From: Brevibacillus porteri
Lineage (GTDB): Bacteria; Bacillota; Bacilli; Brevibacillales; Brevibacillaceae
DNA length: 64,000 nucleotides
Direction of reading: 5' to 3'
Assembly: GCF_003013475.1 (NCBI RefSeq)
Contig: NZ_PXZO01000011.1
Coordinates: forward strand, 62,001-126,000
Every line of letters starts with the position of its first letter. The first letter of the stretch is position 1. The translations under genes were made by a program, and so were the position numbers. Shown here in pieces: positions 38,118 to 46,803 of the stretch. The notes beneath the pieces were generated by a model. It was not told the DNA's origin. It saw only the letters and a program-made list of their open reading frames with translations, and searched no databases.

Positions 38118-39719
38118 ATGAGTCTCGAAAATTTCTTGTACCGCCTTCATTTTGATACAGAAAACTCCCGACCAAGTGACCTTGAAGTGGATTGGGGAGA
38201 TGCGCCACTGACATACAAGCTGTACAGGGGGCTACCTGTCATTCCACTGCCAGAAGATATGCCTCTATCGCTCGTAGATCAAACGGTTTCACAAGAGATG
38301 TCTCTTTCTCAATTGGGCGCTTGGTTATGGTATAGCTACGGACTCATCCAAATCAGCCAATCGTTTTTAACCACGACTACGGCAGATGCAGGATCTGAGT
38401 CGTTTTTGCCGCTTGTAACGAATCGAAGACCGGTTCCGTCTGGGGGAGGGCTCTATCCGAGTGAGCTGTACGTGTATTTGAAGCTGTCGAGTATTCCTTC
38501 AGGTCTATACCACTACGATGTGGCTCATCACAGACTCGTGCAATTGCGCGAAGGGAATTTTGATCACGTCCTTAGCCGAGCACTTGATGGCAGTTGTCCG
38601 GTACATGCATGTTTTGGAGTTGCTTTCGTATCCATCTATTTTTGGAAGAACTTTTTTAAGTACGATGAGTTTTCCTATCGATTGCAGGGGCTCGATGCTG
38701 GTGTACTACTAGGACAATTGCAGGAAATGGCAAACCAACTCGGTGTGACGACTGCAGTACATTACCAGTTCCTAGATAGAGCGATGAATGCACTGCTAGG
38801 ATTGTCTGCCGATCAAGAGAGTGTATACGCGGTAGTTCCCTTATCGCTCCAAACAGAAGGGGAGAGGCATTCACTGGCACAATGGACAGAGCGAGGAGAG
38901 AAGACGGCAATCGAGCTAATCAGAGAGCTGCCTGAGCAAAAGCATGTGCATGTGATGCGCTCAAAAAGAATGAGACAATATCCTGCGCTCCTGGAAATGA
39001 ATGAGGCTGCCATGCAGGAATCTACCCATGCGTTTACACGTTATTCGGATCAGTTGGAAACCAAGTGGCCTCGTCGTTCCGATGAGCGAATCCTTCTCCC
39101 TCGTTCGCAGAAACCAAATTACGATCTGGCGCAATATTGCCGGGAGCGTTTTTCGCCGGAAGTGGATTTTATCAGGAGGAAAACAGACCAGAATCAGGTA
39201 GCGCGTATCATGGAAATGACGATGAGTGCTCTATCGTATGAAAATGATTTAGGAAATAATCTGGAGGTAGCGTGGAGGAGGATTTCTCTCTTCGTAAGCA
39301 TTCATCAGGTAGAAGGGATACAAGATGGCGCATACGCGTACGAACCGCTGGAGCACGCTCTTTATCCGATTGTCTATGGAGATTTTCGAGCACGTCTTCA
39401 AGACGGAATGACGCTGGACAACGTGAATTTGTATCAAGTGCCGCTCTGCTTTCATGTGGTGGGTAAACGCGATCATCTGATCAACCAGTTAGGTTACCGA
39501 GGGTATCGCATTCAGCAGATGGAGGCGGGAATCGTCGTGCATCACTTGCTTTTGGCAGCATTCACGTGTGGAATGGGCGGCCATCCGCTACTCGGATTTG
39601 ACGTGGAGAATTGCGATGACCTTTACAACCTAGAGACTGAAGAGAAAACCTGCCTGATTCAAATTCCGGTCGGGCACTATCGCCCCCGCGCCAGATTTCA
39701 AGGCGGGCTTCATGGATAA
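38118..39719 (+). CDS. SagB-type FMN-dependent azoline dehydrogenase
   Basis: 533 aa from ATG 38118 (GGGAG eight bases upstream); an ATG 21 bases earlier lacks a ribosome site. It contains two nitroreductase-like halves. The first has RRPVPSGGGLYPSELYVYL, the usual SagB/ThcOx signature. The second, from about residue 310, has YRGYRIQQMEAGIVVHHLLL and GMGGHPLLGF. Such enzymes oxidise azolines to aromatic azoles with FMN. About twice the length of a single-domain SagB. Last recognised gene of the cluster; no transporter, protease or immunity gene follows. Confidence 0.85.
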   Translation: MSLENFLYRLHFDTENSRPSDLEVDWGDAPLTYKLYRGLPVIPLPEDMPLSLVDQTVSQEMSLSQLGAWLWYSYGLIQISQSFLTTTTADAGSESFLPLVTNRRPVPSGGGLYPSELYVYLKLSSIPSGLYHYDVAHHRLVQLREGNFDHVLSRALDGSCPVHACFGVAFVSIYFWKNFFKYDEFSYRLQGLDAGVLLGQLQEMANQLGVTTAVHYQFLDRAMNALLGLSADQESVYAVVPLSLQTEGERHSLAQWTERGEKTAIELIRELPEQKHVHVMRSKRMRQYPALLEMNEAAMQESTHAFTRYSDQLETKWPRRSDERILLPRSQKPNYDLAQYCRERFSPEVDFIRRKTDQNQVARIMEMTMSALSYENDLGNNLEVAWRRISLFVSIHQVEGIQDGAYAYEPLEHALYPIVYGDFRARLQDGMTLDNVNLYQVPLCFHVVGKRDHLINQLGYRGYRIQQMEAGIVVHHLLLAAFTCGMGGHPLLGFDVENCDDLYNLETEEKTCLIQIPVGHYRPRARFQGGLHG

Positions 39720-39756
39720 AAACGTGGAAGACCCGAGTCGCGTTGACCCGGGTCTT
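39720..39756 (-). terminator. terminator between convergent genes
   Basis: AAGACCCG and CGGGTCTT pair around a 13-base loop. On the minus strand the stem is followed by a T5 run, so it mainly serves the gene at 39760-41505. Confidence 0.6.
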
Positions 39757-39759
39757 GAA

Positions 39760-41505
39760 TTATGCCCTTATGATGGCTTTGATACCTTGAATGAGACAGT
39801 CAATTTCCTCGTGGGTATTGTACGGTGCCAGCCCCGCTCGTATCCAACCGCCACTTTCATTGATTCCCAAACAATTGGCGAGTGTTGTCGCATAAAAGTC
39901 CCCGTCCGCAACGAATATGCTATGCTCCTCACACAATCGCTCACATATTTCTTGGGGAGAAAACCCTTCGATCCGAAAAGCGATCGTCGGTGTTTTCGGT
40001 ACATCTTCACCCGCTTGATAGAGTGTGACGCCATTCATTGCGCCTAGTTCTTTTCGCAGCTTTTCTGCCAGCTGATTTTCATAGGCTTCAATCCATTCGT
40101 AGCCAGAGCGGATTTTTTCGGAGAAGCTATCACCGAAACCAAGCGAAGCAACAAATTCGATAGCGGGTCTGATTCCTGCGATTCCTTCATGATTTTGTGT
40201 TCCGGTCTCCAGTTTATCTGGATAAAAAGAGGGGGCGGGAACCAATTTGTAAACATCGAGTGCTTCAAAAATTTCTTTGCGGATGACAGCGATTCCCACA
40301 TGAGGGCCAAAAAATTTGTAGGCGGAACAGAGTAGGATATCGGCTCCAATCTCGTCCCGATGGATAGAGAAGTGAGGGACCGCATGCACGGCGTCGACAG
40401 CGACAATGACTCCTTTTGCACGTGCTTTTTGGGAGATGGCAGCGAGATCATGGATCGTTCCGACAGCATTAGAAGCAAGCCCGATTGCCACAAGTCTGGT
40501 CCTGGAAGTAAGTAGGGTGTCGAGCTTATCTAATTGTAATGTAAGTGTCTCTTTATTCACCTTTAACCACCGAACGGTCATTCCGCGATCAGCAGCAACA
40601 GTCAACCACGGGTCAACATTAGCACGGTGATCCATCTCGGAGACGATGATCTCATCCCCTTCATTCCAATGTCGACCTAATGCACGCGCAATGGCAAAGG
40701 TCAGGGTGGTCATATTCGCACCGAAGGCTACCTCCAGCGGCTTCACGTGGAAGAGGTCTGCTATGGCTTGCTTGGCATCTGCGAGGATAGCTTCTGTCTC
40801 CTTACTCGTTGGAAAAGAGCCGTGTAAATTGGCCCCACCGTTCGCCATATAGCGATAGATCGCGTCCATGGAGGATTTTACGACTTGAGAGCCGCCTGGG
40901 CCATCCAGATAAACAACAGGTTTGCCTTTATACGTTCGTTGTAGTGCGGGGAATTGCTCCCGAACTTTTTCAATGGGGAATTGTTCCGATGCAACTTCTA
41001 ATCGCCAATCATTGGAGCGCATAAAACTTCCAGGAGGGTATTCAAAGACGCATTCTGACTGCAGGGTGAAACCTAGCTTACGGCAAATGGCATTGGAGCC
41101 GGGGTTGTCCACAGAGGGATAGGCATGAATAAACTTGTGTCTTCGTTCTTGGTTGATGCGTGTGATGAGTGAGGCTAAAGCCGCAGAGGCGATGCCTTTC
41201 CCTTGAAAGGGGGGCAGGACGCTCCAGCCTACTTCGTATACGTTTTCTCCTTGCCAGATGCGGTCCCAATAGCCGATGCTTCCGACAGGGGTGTAATCTG
41301 GCAGCAGTACGATGCTGAACATCTTGCTCGTTAGCTGTCCGGCTTTATTGACGTATCGTTCGTGCCGAGCAAGTAGCTGCTCTTCTGTCTCCGGGCCTCC
41401 AAGATGTTCCATCATGGCTGGTGCATTCAAATGACGCAGCAAGGGAAGATCGTGATCCGCCCAGGGTTGAATGCGGACAAGCTCAGTATTTAGCGTTGTG
41501 GACAT
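39760..41505 (-). CDS. GNAT acetyltransferase fused to a cysteine desulfurase-like aminotransferase
   Basis: 581 aa from ATG 41505 with AAGGAG seven bases upstream. Residues 1-165 are a GNAT domain (GWSVLPPFQGKGIASAALASLI as acetyl-CoA loop). From about 175 a class V PLP enzyme follows (FPALQRTYKGKPVVYLDGPG, SEMDHRANVDPW, AVDAVHAVPHF, CSAYKFFGPHVG with the PLP lysine). The second part resembles CsdA-type or cysteine-desulfurase-like proteins of the VC1184 group. The order is unusual. It converges on the TOMM cluster; a role there is possible but unproven. Confidence 0.85.
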   Translation of the reverse strand: MSTTLNTELVRIQPWADHDLPLLRHLNAPAMMEHLGGPETEEQLLARHERYVNKAGQLTSKMFSIVLLPDYTPVGSIGYWDRIWQGENVYEVGWSVLPPFQGKGIASAALASLITRINQERRHKFIHAYPSVDNPGSNAICRKLGFTLQSECVFEYPPGSFMRSNDWRLEVASEQFPIEKVREQFPALQRTYKGKPVVYLDGPGGSQVVKSSMDAIYRYMANGGANLHGSFPTSKETEAILADAKQAIADLFHVKPLEVAFGANMTTLTFAIARALGRHWNEGDEIIVSEMDHRANVDPWLTVAADRGMTVRWLKVNKETLTLQLDKLDTLLTSRTRLVAIGLASNAVGTIHDLAAISQKARAKGVIVAVDAVHAVPHFSIHRDEIGADILLCSAYKFFGPHVGIAVIRKEIFEALDVYKLVPAPSFYPDKLETGTQNHEGIAGIRPAIEFVASLGFGDSFSEKIRSGYEWIEAYENQLAEKLRKELGAMNGVTLYQAGEDVPKTPTIAFRIEGFSPQEICERLCEEHSIFVADGDFYATTLANCLGINESGGWIRAGLAPYNTHEEIDCLIQGIKAIIRA

Positions 41506-41630
41506 TTTCTCACTCCTTACCAACTGGATTTCCGTGGTGTCCATCATCATTCGTTATCTCTCATTATTCGGAATAGATTCCAATTAATCAATCTTCAATT
41601 CGTTTGAGAAAACGGGGTGGAAAATTATGC

Positions 41631-41636
41631 TATAAT
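41631..41636 (+). promoter_or_regulatory. extended -10 promoter upstream of the GNAT gene
   Basis: TATAAT preceded by TGC (extended -10) about 150 bp before the GNAT start. A clear -35 at normal spacing is missing. Confidence 0.45.
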
Positions 41637-41783
41637 GGTTGGTGCCCGAGTGATTTTTATTATCGGAGTATGTATAAAGTAGCTGAGGTGTAGGAATAGA
41701 CCCTTTCTGAAAAACATTTGGAGAGTAAATCCAACGTAAATATCGTCACGGACATTGAAGGAAAAGGGAAGGGGTACCTGTTC

Positions 41784-42296
41784 ATGAATGAAAAAAGCAT
41801 CCATACACAACGACTCATATTGATTCCATTTACGCATAGAATAGCGACGAATATTTTGCAAGAAAATTACGAAGAGTTATTGGATATGGGGCTTACATTA
41901 GGCAAAGGCTGGCCTGATGAGGATGCGATGGAAACGATACCCAAAATCATCAAAGCACTCGAACTCACAGGGGAACCGACAGGATTTGAATCGTGGATGA
42001 TCATTACAAAAGATGGCATGAGGATCATCGGGGATGTAGGGTTCAAGGGAGTCCCGAATGCGGCAGGAGAAGTGGACATCGGCTATGGAATTATTGAAGC
42101 CGAGAGAAAAAAAGGCTACGCGTACGAGTCGGCTGAAGGCCTAGCGAATTGGGCGCTGTTGCAGCCAGATGTGAAAAAGATTACGGCGAAGTGCTTGCTA
42201 GATAACATAGATTCCGCAAAAATATTAGTCAAAATGGGCTTTGCAGAAATAAAGAGAGACGACACCATGATTTACTGGTCTAAGCAGAAGCAATAG
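41784..42296 (+). CDS. GNAT family N-acetyltransferase
   Basis: 170 aa from ATG 41784, behind GGAAGGGG. RimJ/RimL-type GNAT fold: IHTQRLILIPFT start, GDVGFKGVPNAAGEVDIGYG in the central sheet, and IIEAERKKGYAYESAEGLANWAL as the acetyl-CoA pyrophosphate loop, then NIDSAKILVKMGFAE. Acceptor unknown. A TTG 66 bases upstream in frame is a poorer start. Its terminator was invaded by a foldback element. Confidence 0.88.
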   Translation: MNEKSIHTQRLILIPFTHRIATNILQENYEELLDMGLTLGKGWPDEDAMETIPKIIKALELTGEPTGFESWMIITKDGMRIIGDVGFKGVPNAAGEVDIGYGIIEAERKKGYAYESAEGLANWALLQPDVKKITAKCLLDNIDSAKILVKMGFAEIKRDDTMIYWSKQKQ

Positions 42297-42324
42297 CAAG
42301 CTAGAATAGAAACAGATATAAAAC

Positions 42325-42472
42325 GAAAAAAAGGACGCACACATGGGAGTGTTGACAAAGTACTTTTTCGGAGGAAATCGCAATTTCAAACCCGCATGAA
42401 TACTGGGTTTTTAAAAGCAGTTTCTCTCCAAATCGGCATTTGTCAACAACCCCACATGGCAGTCCTTTTTTT
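42325..42472 (+). terminator. terminator of the GNAT gene, split by an insertion
   Basis: AAAAAAAGGAC (42326-42336) and GTCCTTTTTTT (42462-42472) are perfectly complementary. Without the 113 bp between the two CACATGG copies they would be the arms of an ordinary intrinsic terminator with a 12-base loop. It may still work as a long branched hairpin. Confidence 0.65.
42340..42459. mobile_element. MITE-like foldback element with 7-bp target duplication
   Basis: Flanked by direct repeats CACATGG (42340-42346 and 42453-42459). The 106-bp interior begins GAGTGTTGACAAA and ends TTTGTCAACAACCC, so the ends are inverted repeats sharing TGTTGACAAA. The two halves are imperfectly complementary along their whole length, with AAACCC/GGGTTT at the tip. 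No coding capacity. A relative of the IS that mobilised it was not seen in the window. Confidence 0.65.
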
Positions 42473-42482
42473 ATGGAGAACA

Positions 42483-43287
42483 TCAGTTGCTAGTATTTTT
42501 TATGGGTATGTTGTAGATGCGTTTCGTTCCATCTTTATACGTCACTTCGAGTACACCTGATTGAAGGGACGGGCCTTTTGCTTTTCCTTTTTTCTTTGTG
42601 GAAAACTCTCCTGACTTCGAGTCGATTCGCAACGTAATGGTCGAATGGAAGACCTGAATCGATACGCGTTTGATATCTTTATTGGAGGCTTTCCCTGTCA
42701 CTTTGAGTTCGTAATACGATTTAGAGAGCTCGCTCGATTCAGACTGTAGCTCGATTTCATCTGGATTGAGGGCCAGCCCTGGAAGAAATTTCGTCTGCAT
42801 CTTTACGATTTCCTTTTTGCGTTCCTTATCTTCAGGTCCAACGAGGATACGTACGGAAGAATTCAATTGAAAATAGTCTGGCGTAAGATCATCCGGCAGT
42901 TCATCTGTTCGGAAGTATTCATCTTGCTCAATCGTTCTCCCAGGTTTTAAGGTTCTCTCCTTGATGTCCGGGGTACAGGCAGGTTCGTCTTCAGGGTAGG
43001 GAAGCTCCCAAGAGTCTCCAGAGGCATACGCTTCTAGTCGTGTTGTCACACCATAACAATGACCAGTTGTGTATGTGATCGGTTTCCGCGACGTGGTACA
43101 CTAGTGAGTCGTATTTTGGATTGTCGTTTTCGGTAACGGTAACTTGAAACCGAAGTCCTTCTTTCTTGAATGGCTTCTCAATGAATAGCATGCCAGTTTC
43201 TTTTGCTTCGGCCACGTTTACATGAACGGCGCTAGCAGTCATAACCAGTAAAAGACATACGAGTGATTGGACAATCTTGCGAAACAC
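42483..43287 (-). pseudogene. secreted protein of unknown function with a frameshift
   Basis: Reading on the minus strand from GTG 43287 (AGGAGG six bases upstream), the frame encodes a signal peptide (FRKIVQSLVCLLLVMTASAV) and about 60 residues. A second frame takes over around 43050-43080 and runs to 42483 (TTRLEAYASGDSWELPYPED onward). The second part ends in a repeat-like beta-rich region (GVLEVTYKDGTKRIYNIPIK). One indel near 43060 would join them into a protein of about 267 aa. No family recognised. It could be real decay or a sequencing error. Confidence 0.65.
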
Positions 43288-43426
43288 ACAGTTCACCTCC
43301 TAACGATTCGTTTTTGAAAAATGGGCATGGAGATCAAAAAAAGTCGAAATGAAAAGTTTCAAAGGAAAGGTAACCCAAGAGTTCCTTCTTTCGTATTGAA
43401 ATAAAGGAAAAGATTATTGCTTTTCA

Positions 43427-43455
43427 TTGAACTATACAACGCGTGTCTCTATACT
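43427..43455 (+). promoter_or_regulatory. promoter of the dedA gene
   Basis: -35 TTGAAC at 43427-43432 and -10 TATACT at 43450-43455 with a 17-bp spacer, 38 bp before the start codon. Confidence 0.65.
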
Positions 43456-43493
43456 GGAGAGATAAGCATTGGTAAATAATTGTGAGGGATAGC

Positions 43494-44105
43494 ATGCAGA
43501 ACTGGATGACCCAAATTATTGAACAATATAGTTACTTCGGTATCTTACTCATGATGGCACTGGAAAACATATTTCCACCCATACCTTCTGAGGTGATCTT
43601 GACCTTCGGTGGATTTATGACGACGCAATCATCGTTAACGGTTTTTGGTGTAATCTTGTCAGCTACAATCGGTTCGGTGATCGGAGCAATCATGCTTTAT
43701 GGAATCGGTTATTACCTAGACGTCCAAAAAATAGAGAAGATCGTAGAGAGATGGGGGCATATTCTGCGCATTAAAACGGCAGATATCCATAAAGCGAACG
43801 AATGGTTTGACCGATATGGGTACTGGACGATCTTTTTTTGCCGCATGATCCCATTAATCAGAAGTCTGATTTCCGTTCCTGCTGGTATGACCAAGATGAA
43901 TTTCCCGCTGTTTTTGCTGTTTACAACACTCGGTACGTTTATTTGGAACATCGTCCTAGTGATGGCTGGTCATTTATTGGGGGAATCGTGGGCAGACATT
44001 CTGTACTATTTCGATCTATATTCCAATGTCGTTTATGTTGTACTCGCATTTGCGGGGATAGCCTTTCTCATTTTTTTCTTCCGCAAACGAAAAGCAGATG
44101 CCTAA
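43494..44105 (+). CDS. DedA family membrane protein
   Basis: 203 aa from ATG 43494 with GAGGG five bases upstream. Begins with YFGILLMMALENIFPPIPSE, the DedA N-terminal signature, and has GAIMLYGIGYYL, FFCRMIPLIRSLISVPAGMTKM (the conserved FxRxxPxxRxxxxxxAG motif) and four or five membrane segments. DedA/SNARE-associated proteins are linked to lipid-carrier or phospholipid flipping and membrane potential homeostasis. Single-gene unit with own promoter and terminator. Confidence 0.92.
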   Translation: MQNWMTQIIEQYSYFGILLMMALENIFPPIPSEVILTFGGFMTTQSSLTVFGVILSATIGSVIGAIMLYGIGYYLDVQKIEKIVERWGHILRIKTADIHKANEWFDRYGYWTIFFCRMIPLIRSLISVPAGMTKMNFPLFLLFTTLGTFIWNIVLVMAGHLLGESWADILYYFDLYSNVVYVVLAFAGIAFLIFFFRKRKADA

Positions 44106-44114
44106 AACCTTCAG

Positions 44115-44145
44115 ACCATCTTTCCTTTAGGAAAGGTGGTTTTTC
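44115..44145 (+). terminator. terminator after dedA
   Basis: ACCATCTTTCC pairs with GGAAAGGTGGT around TTTA, followed by TTTTT. Confidence 0.8.
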
Positions 44146-44287
44146 CATTTAGAACCAACAGGTAAACATATTATAAAAAGTTGTAATTTTCTTGCAAATA
44201 CAAGATGTCGAAATTGCGGTAAGGTGTAGGGAGGGAAGTAGGTGACATGGGCACCGCCCTTATTCTTGAGGCTGGGGGAGATGCAAC

Positions 44288-45772
44288 TTGATCGATTTGT
44301 TACTCGTAAACGGCGTAGTCATTACGATGGACAAAGACCGTCGTGTATTACAGGACGGGGCAGTCGCCATCGATAAAGGAAGAATTTTGGAGGTAGGCGA
44401 CACTCCACTGCTAAAAGACAAGTATCCCGCGCAAAAGGTAGTCGACTGCGCGCATCATTGTATACTGCCAGGCTTCATTGACGCACATGGTCATGGCGGA
44501 CATTCCTTGTTCAAAACGATTGCGACGGACAATATTAATGACTGGATGCCAATCATGACCAACACATACAAGCACTACGTGACAGACGATTTCTGGTATT
44601 ACGAGGGAAAGCTGTCAGCACTGGAGCGGCTTAAAGCAGGGATTACGACAGGTGTTAGCGTCTTGGGCTCGATGCCGCGCTCGGATGATCCGATCTTTGC
44701 CTTGAATCACGCCAAAGCGTACAACGAGGTCGGTGTTCGCGAAATCGTAGCGACTGGTCCATGTAATCCACCTTGGCCGCATCCCTTCAGCCGCTGGGTC
44801 GATGGACAAAAAGTAACGAAGGAAGTCACCTATGAGCAGGTACTCGCTGGAGCAGAAGCCGTGATCGAAGCCCTGAATCACGCGAATAACGATAAAACAA
44901 GAGCATACATAACTCCATTTGTCATCGTGACCTCTGTCAATCCATCCTATCCGACACCAGCTGACCAATTGTTTGGCTTAACCGATTTCGACCGGTACCA
45001 AGCAAGGAAAATCAGGGAGATTGCGAAAAAGTACGACACGCGCATCCATTCCGATGCTTTTGGAGGCATGATTCACCTCGCGATTCAAGACAAAGAGTAC
45101 GCGCTGCTCGGTCCAGACGTACACTTGCAGCATTGTCGGGGAATTTCTTTTGACGAGGCGAAAATTTTGGCCGAAACCGGAACGAATGTGAGTGCTTCTC
45201 CTGGTTTTGGTCAAATCAATGCACGCACCCCTATTACGGAATTGCTGGAGATGGGAGCGACTGTAGCGATTACGACAGACGGCACCTCGCCGATGACTCC
45301 CTTTGACATGTTCCAGGCCATGCGCAGAATGCAGCTGCTACAACAAGCGGCGCTGCGGGATTATTATTACCTCCCGCCGGGCAAGCTGCTGGAAATGGTA
45401 ACGATTGATGCGGCACGCTGTGTCGGCTGGGATGACGAGCTGGGGTCGCTTGAGGCTGGTAAAAAAGCGGATGTGATTACCGTAAATATGCATCAGGCCC
45501 ACTTAAATCCAGAGAACATGCACGTCCATCGTATCGTCTATCAGGCAGTCGGTGGAGATGTGAACCATGTCATTGTCGATGGTGAGCTGATTATGGACGA
45601 GCGCCGTGTTTTGACTGTGGATGAAAAGCAAATTCTCAAAGAAGCGAATGAAGAGGCGAATCGCACAATTGAGCGGGCAGGTCTAGAAATCTACATGCAG
45701 CCAAGCAAATATTTCTGGGGGCATGCGCGAGCTTATTTGGATGAGAGAAGATTTGATCCGACGAAGTTGTAG
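44288..45772 (+). CDS. amidohydrolase family protein (cytosine deaminase/TRZ-like)
   Basis: 494 aa, TTG start with GGGGGAG seven bases upstream. Metal site: GFIDAHGHGGHS (HxH), HSDAFGGM, LQHCRGIS and TTDGTSP (Asp), in the order of the cytosine deaminase/chlorohydrolase branch. C-terminal GSLEAGKKADVITVN is the usual beta-sandwich return. Substrates of the group are cyclic amidines, ureas or N-formyl compounds; none can be named here. It precedes an ABC importer with a 188-bp gap, so the two could share a substrate. Confidence 0.88.
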   Translation: MIDLLLVNGVVITMDKDRRVLQDGAVAIDKGRILEVGDTPLLKDKYPAQKVVDCAHHCILPGFIDAHGHGGHSLFKTIATDNINDWMPIMTNTYKHYVTDDFWYYEGKLSALERLKAGITTGVSVLGSMPRSDDPIFALNHAKAYNEVGVREIVATGPCNPPWPHPFSRWVDGQKVTKEVTYEQVLAGAEAVIEALNHANNDKTRAYITPFVIVTSVNPSYPTPADQLFGLTDFDRYQARKIREIAKKYDTRIHSDAFGGMIHLAIQDKEYALLGPDVHLQHCRGISFDEAKILAETGTNVSASPGFGQINARTPITELLEMGATVAITTDGTSPMTPFDMFQAMRRMQLLQQAALRDYYYLPPGKLLEMVTIDAARCVGWDDELGSLEAGKKADVITVNMHQAHLNPENMHVHRIVYQAVGGDVNHVIVDGELIMDERRVLTVDEKQILKEANEEANRTIERAGLEIYMQPSKYFWGHARAYLDERRFDPTKL

Positions 45773-45842
45773 GGGAAAAAGGAGTAGGTAAAGAAGACGA
45801 CGTCTAATGCTGCACATAAAACTTGGATCTCGCATTGAATAG

Positions 45843-45873
45843 GAGAAGGTGCCCGCCGCCTTCCCTTTTTTAT
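45843..45873 (+). terminator. weak terminator after the amidohydrolase
   Basis: GAAGG and CCTTC pair around a GC-rich loop, followed by CCTTTTTT. Short stem; some readthrough into the transporter genes is likely. Confidence 0.5.
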
Positions 45874-45883
45874 TGGATTATAG

Positions 45884-45912
45884 TTGACAAAAACGATAGG
45901 ATTAATCATTAT
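45884..45912 (+). promoter_or_regulatory. promoter of the ABC transporter operon
   Basis: Perfect -35 TTGACA at 45884-45889 and -10 CATTAT at 45907-45912 with a 17-bp spacer, 48 bp before the ATPase start. Confidence 0.6.
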
Positions 45913-45960
45913 TTATTCATAATCCCCATCGACAAAGTTGGAATAAAAAGAGGTGCAGCC

Positions 45961-46803
45961 ATGTATCTGACTATTGATAATGTTACGAAACATTTCGTGA
46001 ATCAGCAGAAACAAAAAGTAAAGGTGCTGGATGATATCAATCTGGAAGTGGAAAAGGGCAGCTTCGTTTCTATTGTAGGCCCCTCTGGCTGTGGAAAATC
46101 GACGCTGCTCTACTTAATTGCCGGATTGGATCAACCGGACAGCGGTGACATATTCGTTGCTGGCAACAAAGTGAATAAGCCCGGCCCCGATAGAGTCGTC
46201 GTTTTTCAAGAAGCGGGTTTATTTCCATGGCTGACGGTTTTGGAAAATGTTACATACGGGCTCAAGTTGAAGAAAATGTCTACAGCGAAAGCCAACGAAA
46301 AGGCGTTGGAAGTACTCAAAATGGTTCATTTAAGCAAGTATGTTCATTCCTATCCCCATCAGCTCTCAGGAGGGATGAAGCAACGTGTAGCCATAGCTCG
46401 GGCACTTGTCATGGAACCCGATATTTTGCTGATGGATGAACCGTTCTCGGCGCTTGATGAACAGACGCGGATGGTTCTTCATAAGGAGTTGCTTGAGATT
46501 TGGCGGACGACCAAGGTCACGATTTTTTTCGTCACCCATAATATCCGGGAGGCCGTTCAGCTTGCGGAGAGGATCGTCGTTTTTGCCACACGCCCCGGAA
46601 AAATCAAGGAAATCATTGCGGTTCCTGCCTTGCGCGATGGAGTCATGCCGGACAGTGTGACATTAAACACGGAGCAGAAGGTGCTGTCGATCCTGCAAGA
46701 AGAGATAGAAAAGGTGCTGAAGGAGGAAATGGGCAATGACTACAGCTTTAAGACGGGTCATCTTCATCGCTATGATAGCGGCGATATGGGAAGTCACATC
46801 TAG
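45961..46803 (+). CDS. ABC transporter ATP-binding protein (nitrate/sulfonate/taurine type)
   Basis: 280 aa from ATG 45961 behind GAGGTG; the upstream frame only covers the promoter. Walker A GPSGCGKST, signature LSGGMKQRV, Walker B LLMDEPFSALDEQTR, and the H-loop THNIREAV. This matches the TauB/SsuB/NrtD class. The gene overlaps the permease start by 68 bp, a long overlap, so its last 22 codons also contain the permease ribosome site GGAGG. Confidence 0.9.
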   Translation: MYLTIDNVTKHFVNQQKQKVKVLDDINLEVEKGSFVSIVGPSGCGKSTLLYLIAGLDQPDSGDIFVAGNKVNKPGPDRVVVFQEAGLFPWLTVLENVTYGLKLKKMSTAKANEKALEVLKMVHLSKYVHSYPHQLSGGMKQRVAIARALVMEPDILLMDEPFSALDEQTRMVLHKELLEIWRTTKVTIFFVTHNIREAVQLAERIVVFATRPGKIKEIIAVPALRDGVMPDSVTLNTEQKVLSILQEEIEKVLKEEMGNDYSFKTGHLHRYDSGDMGSHI

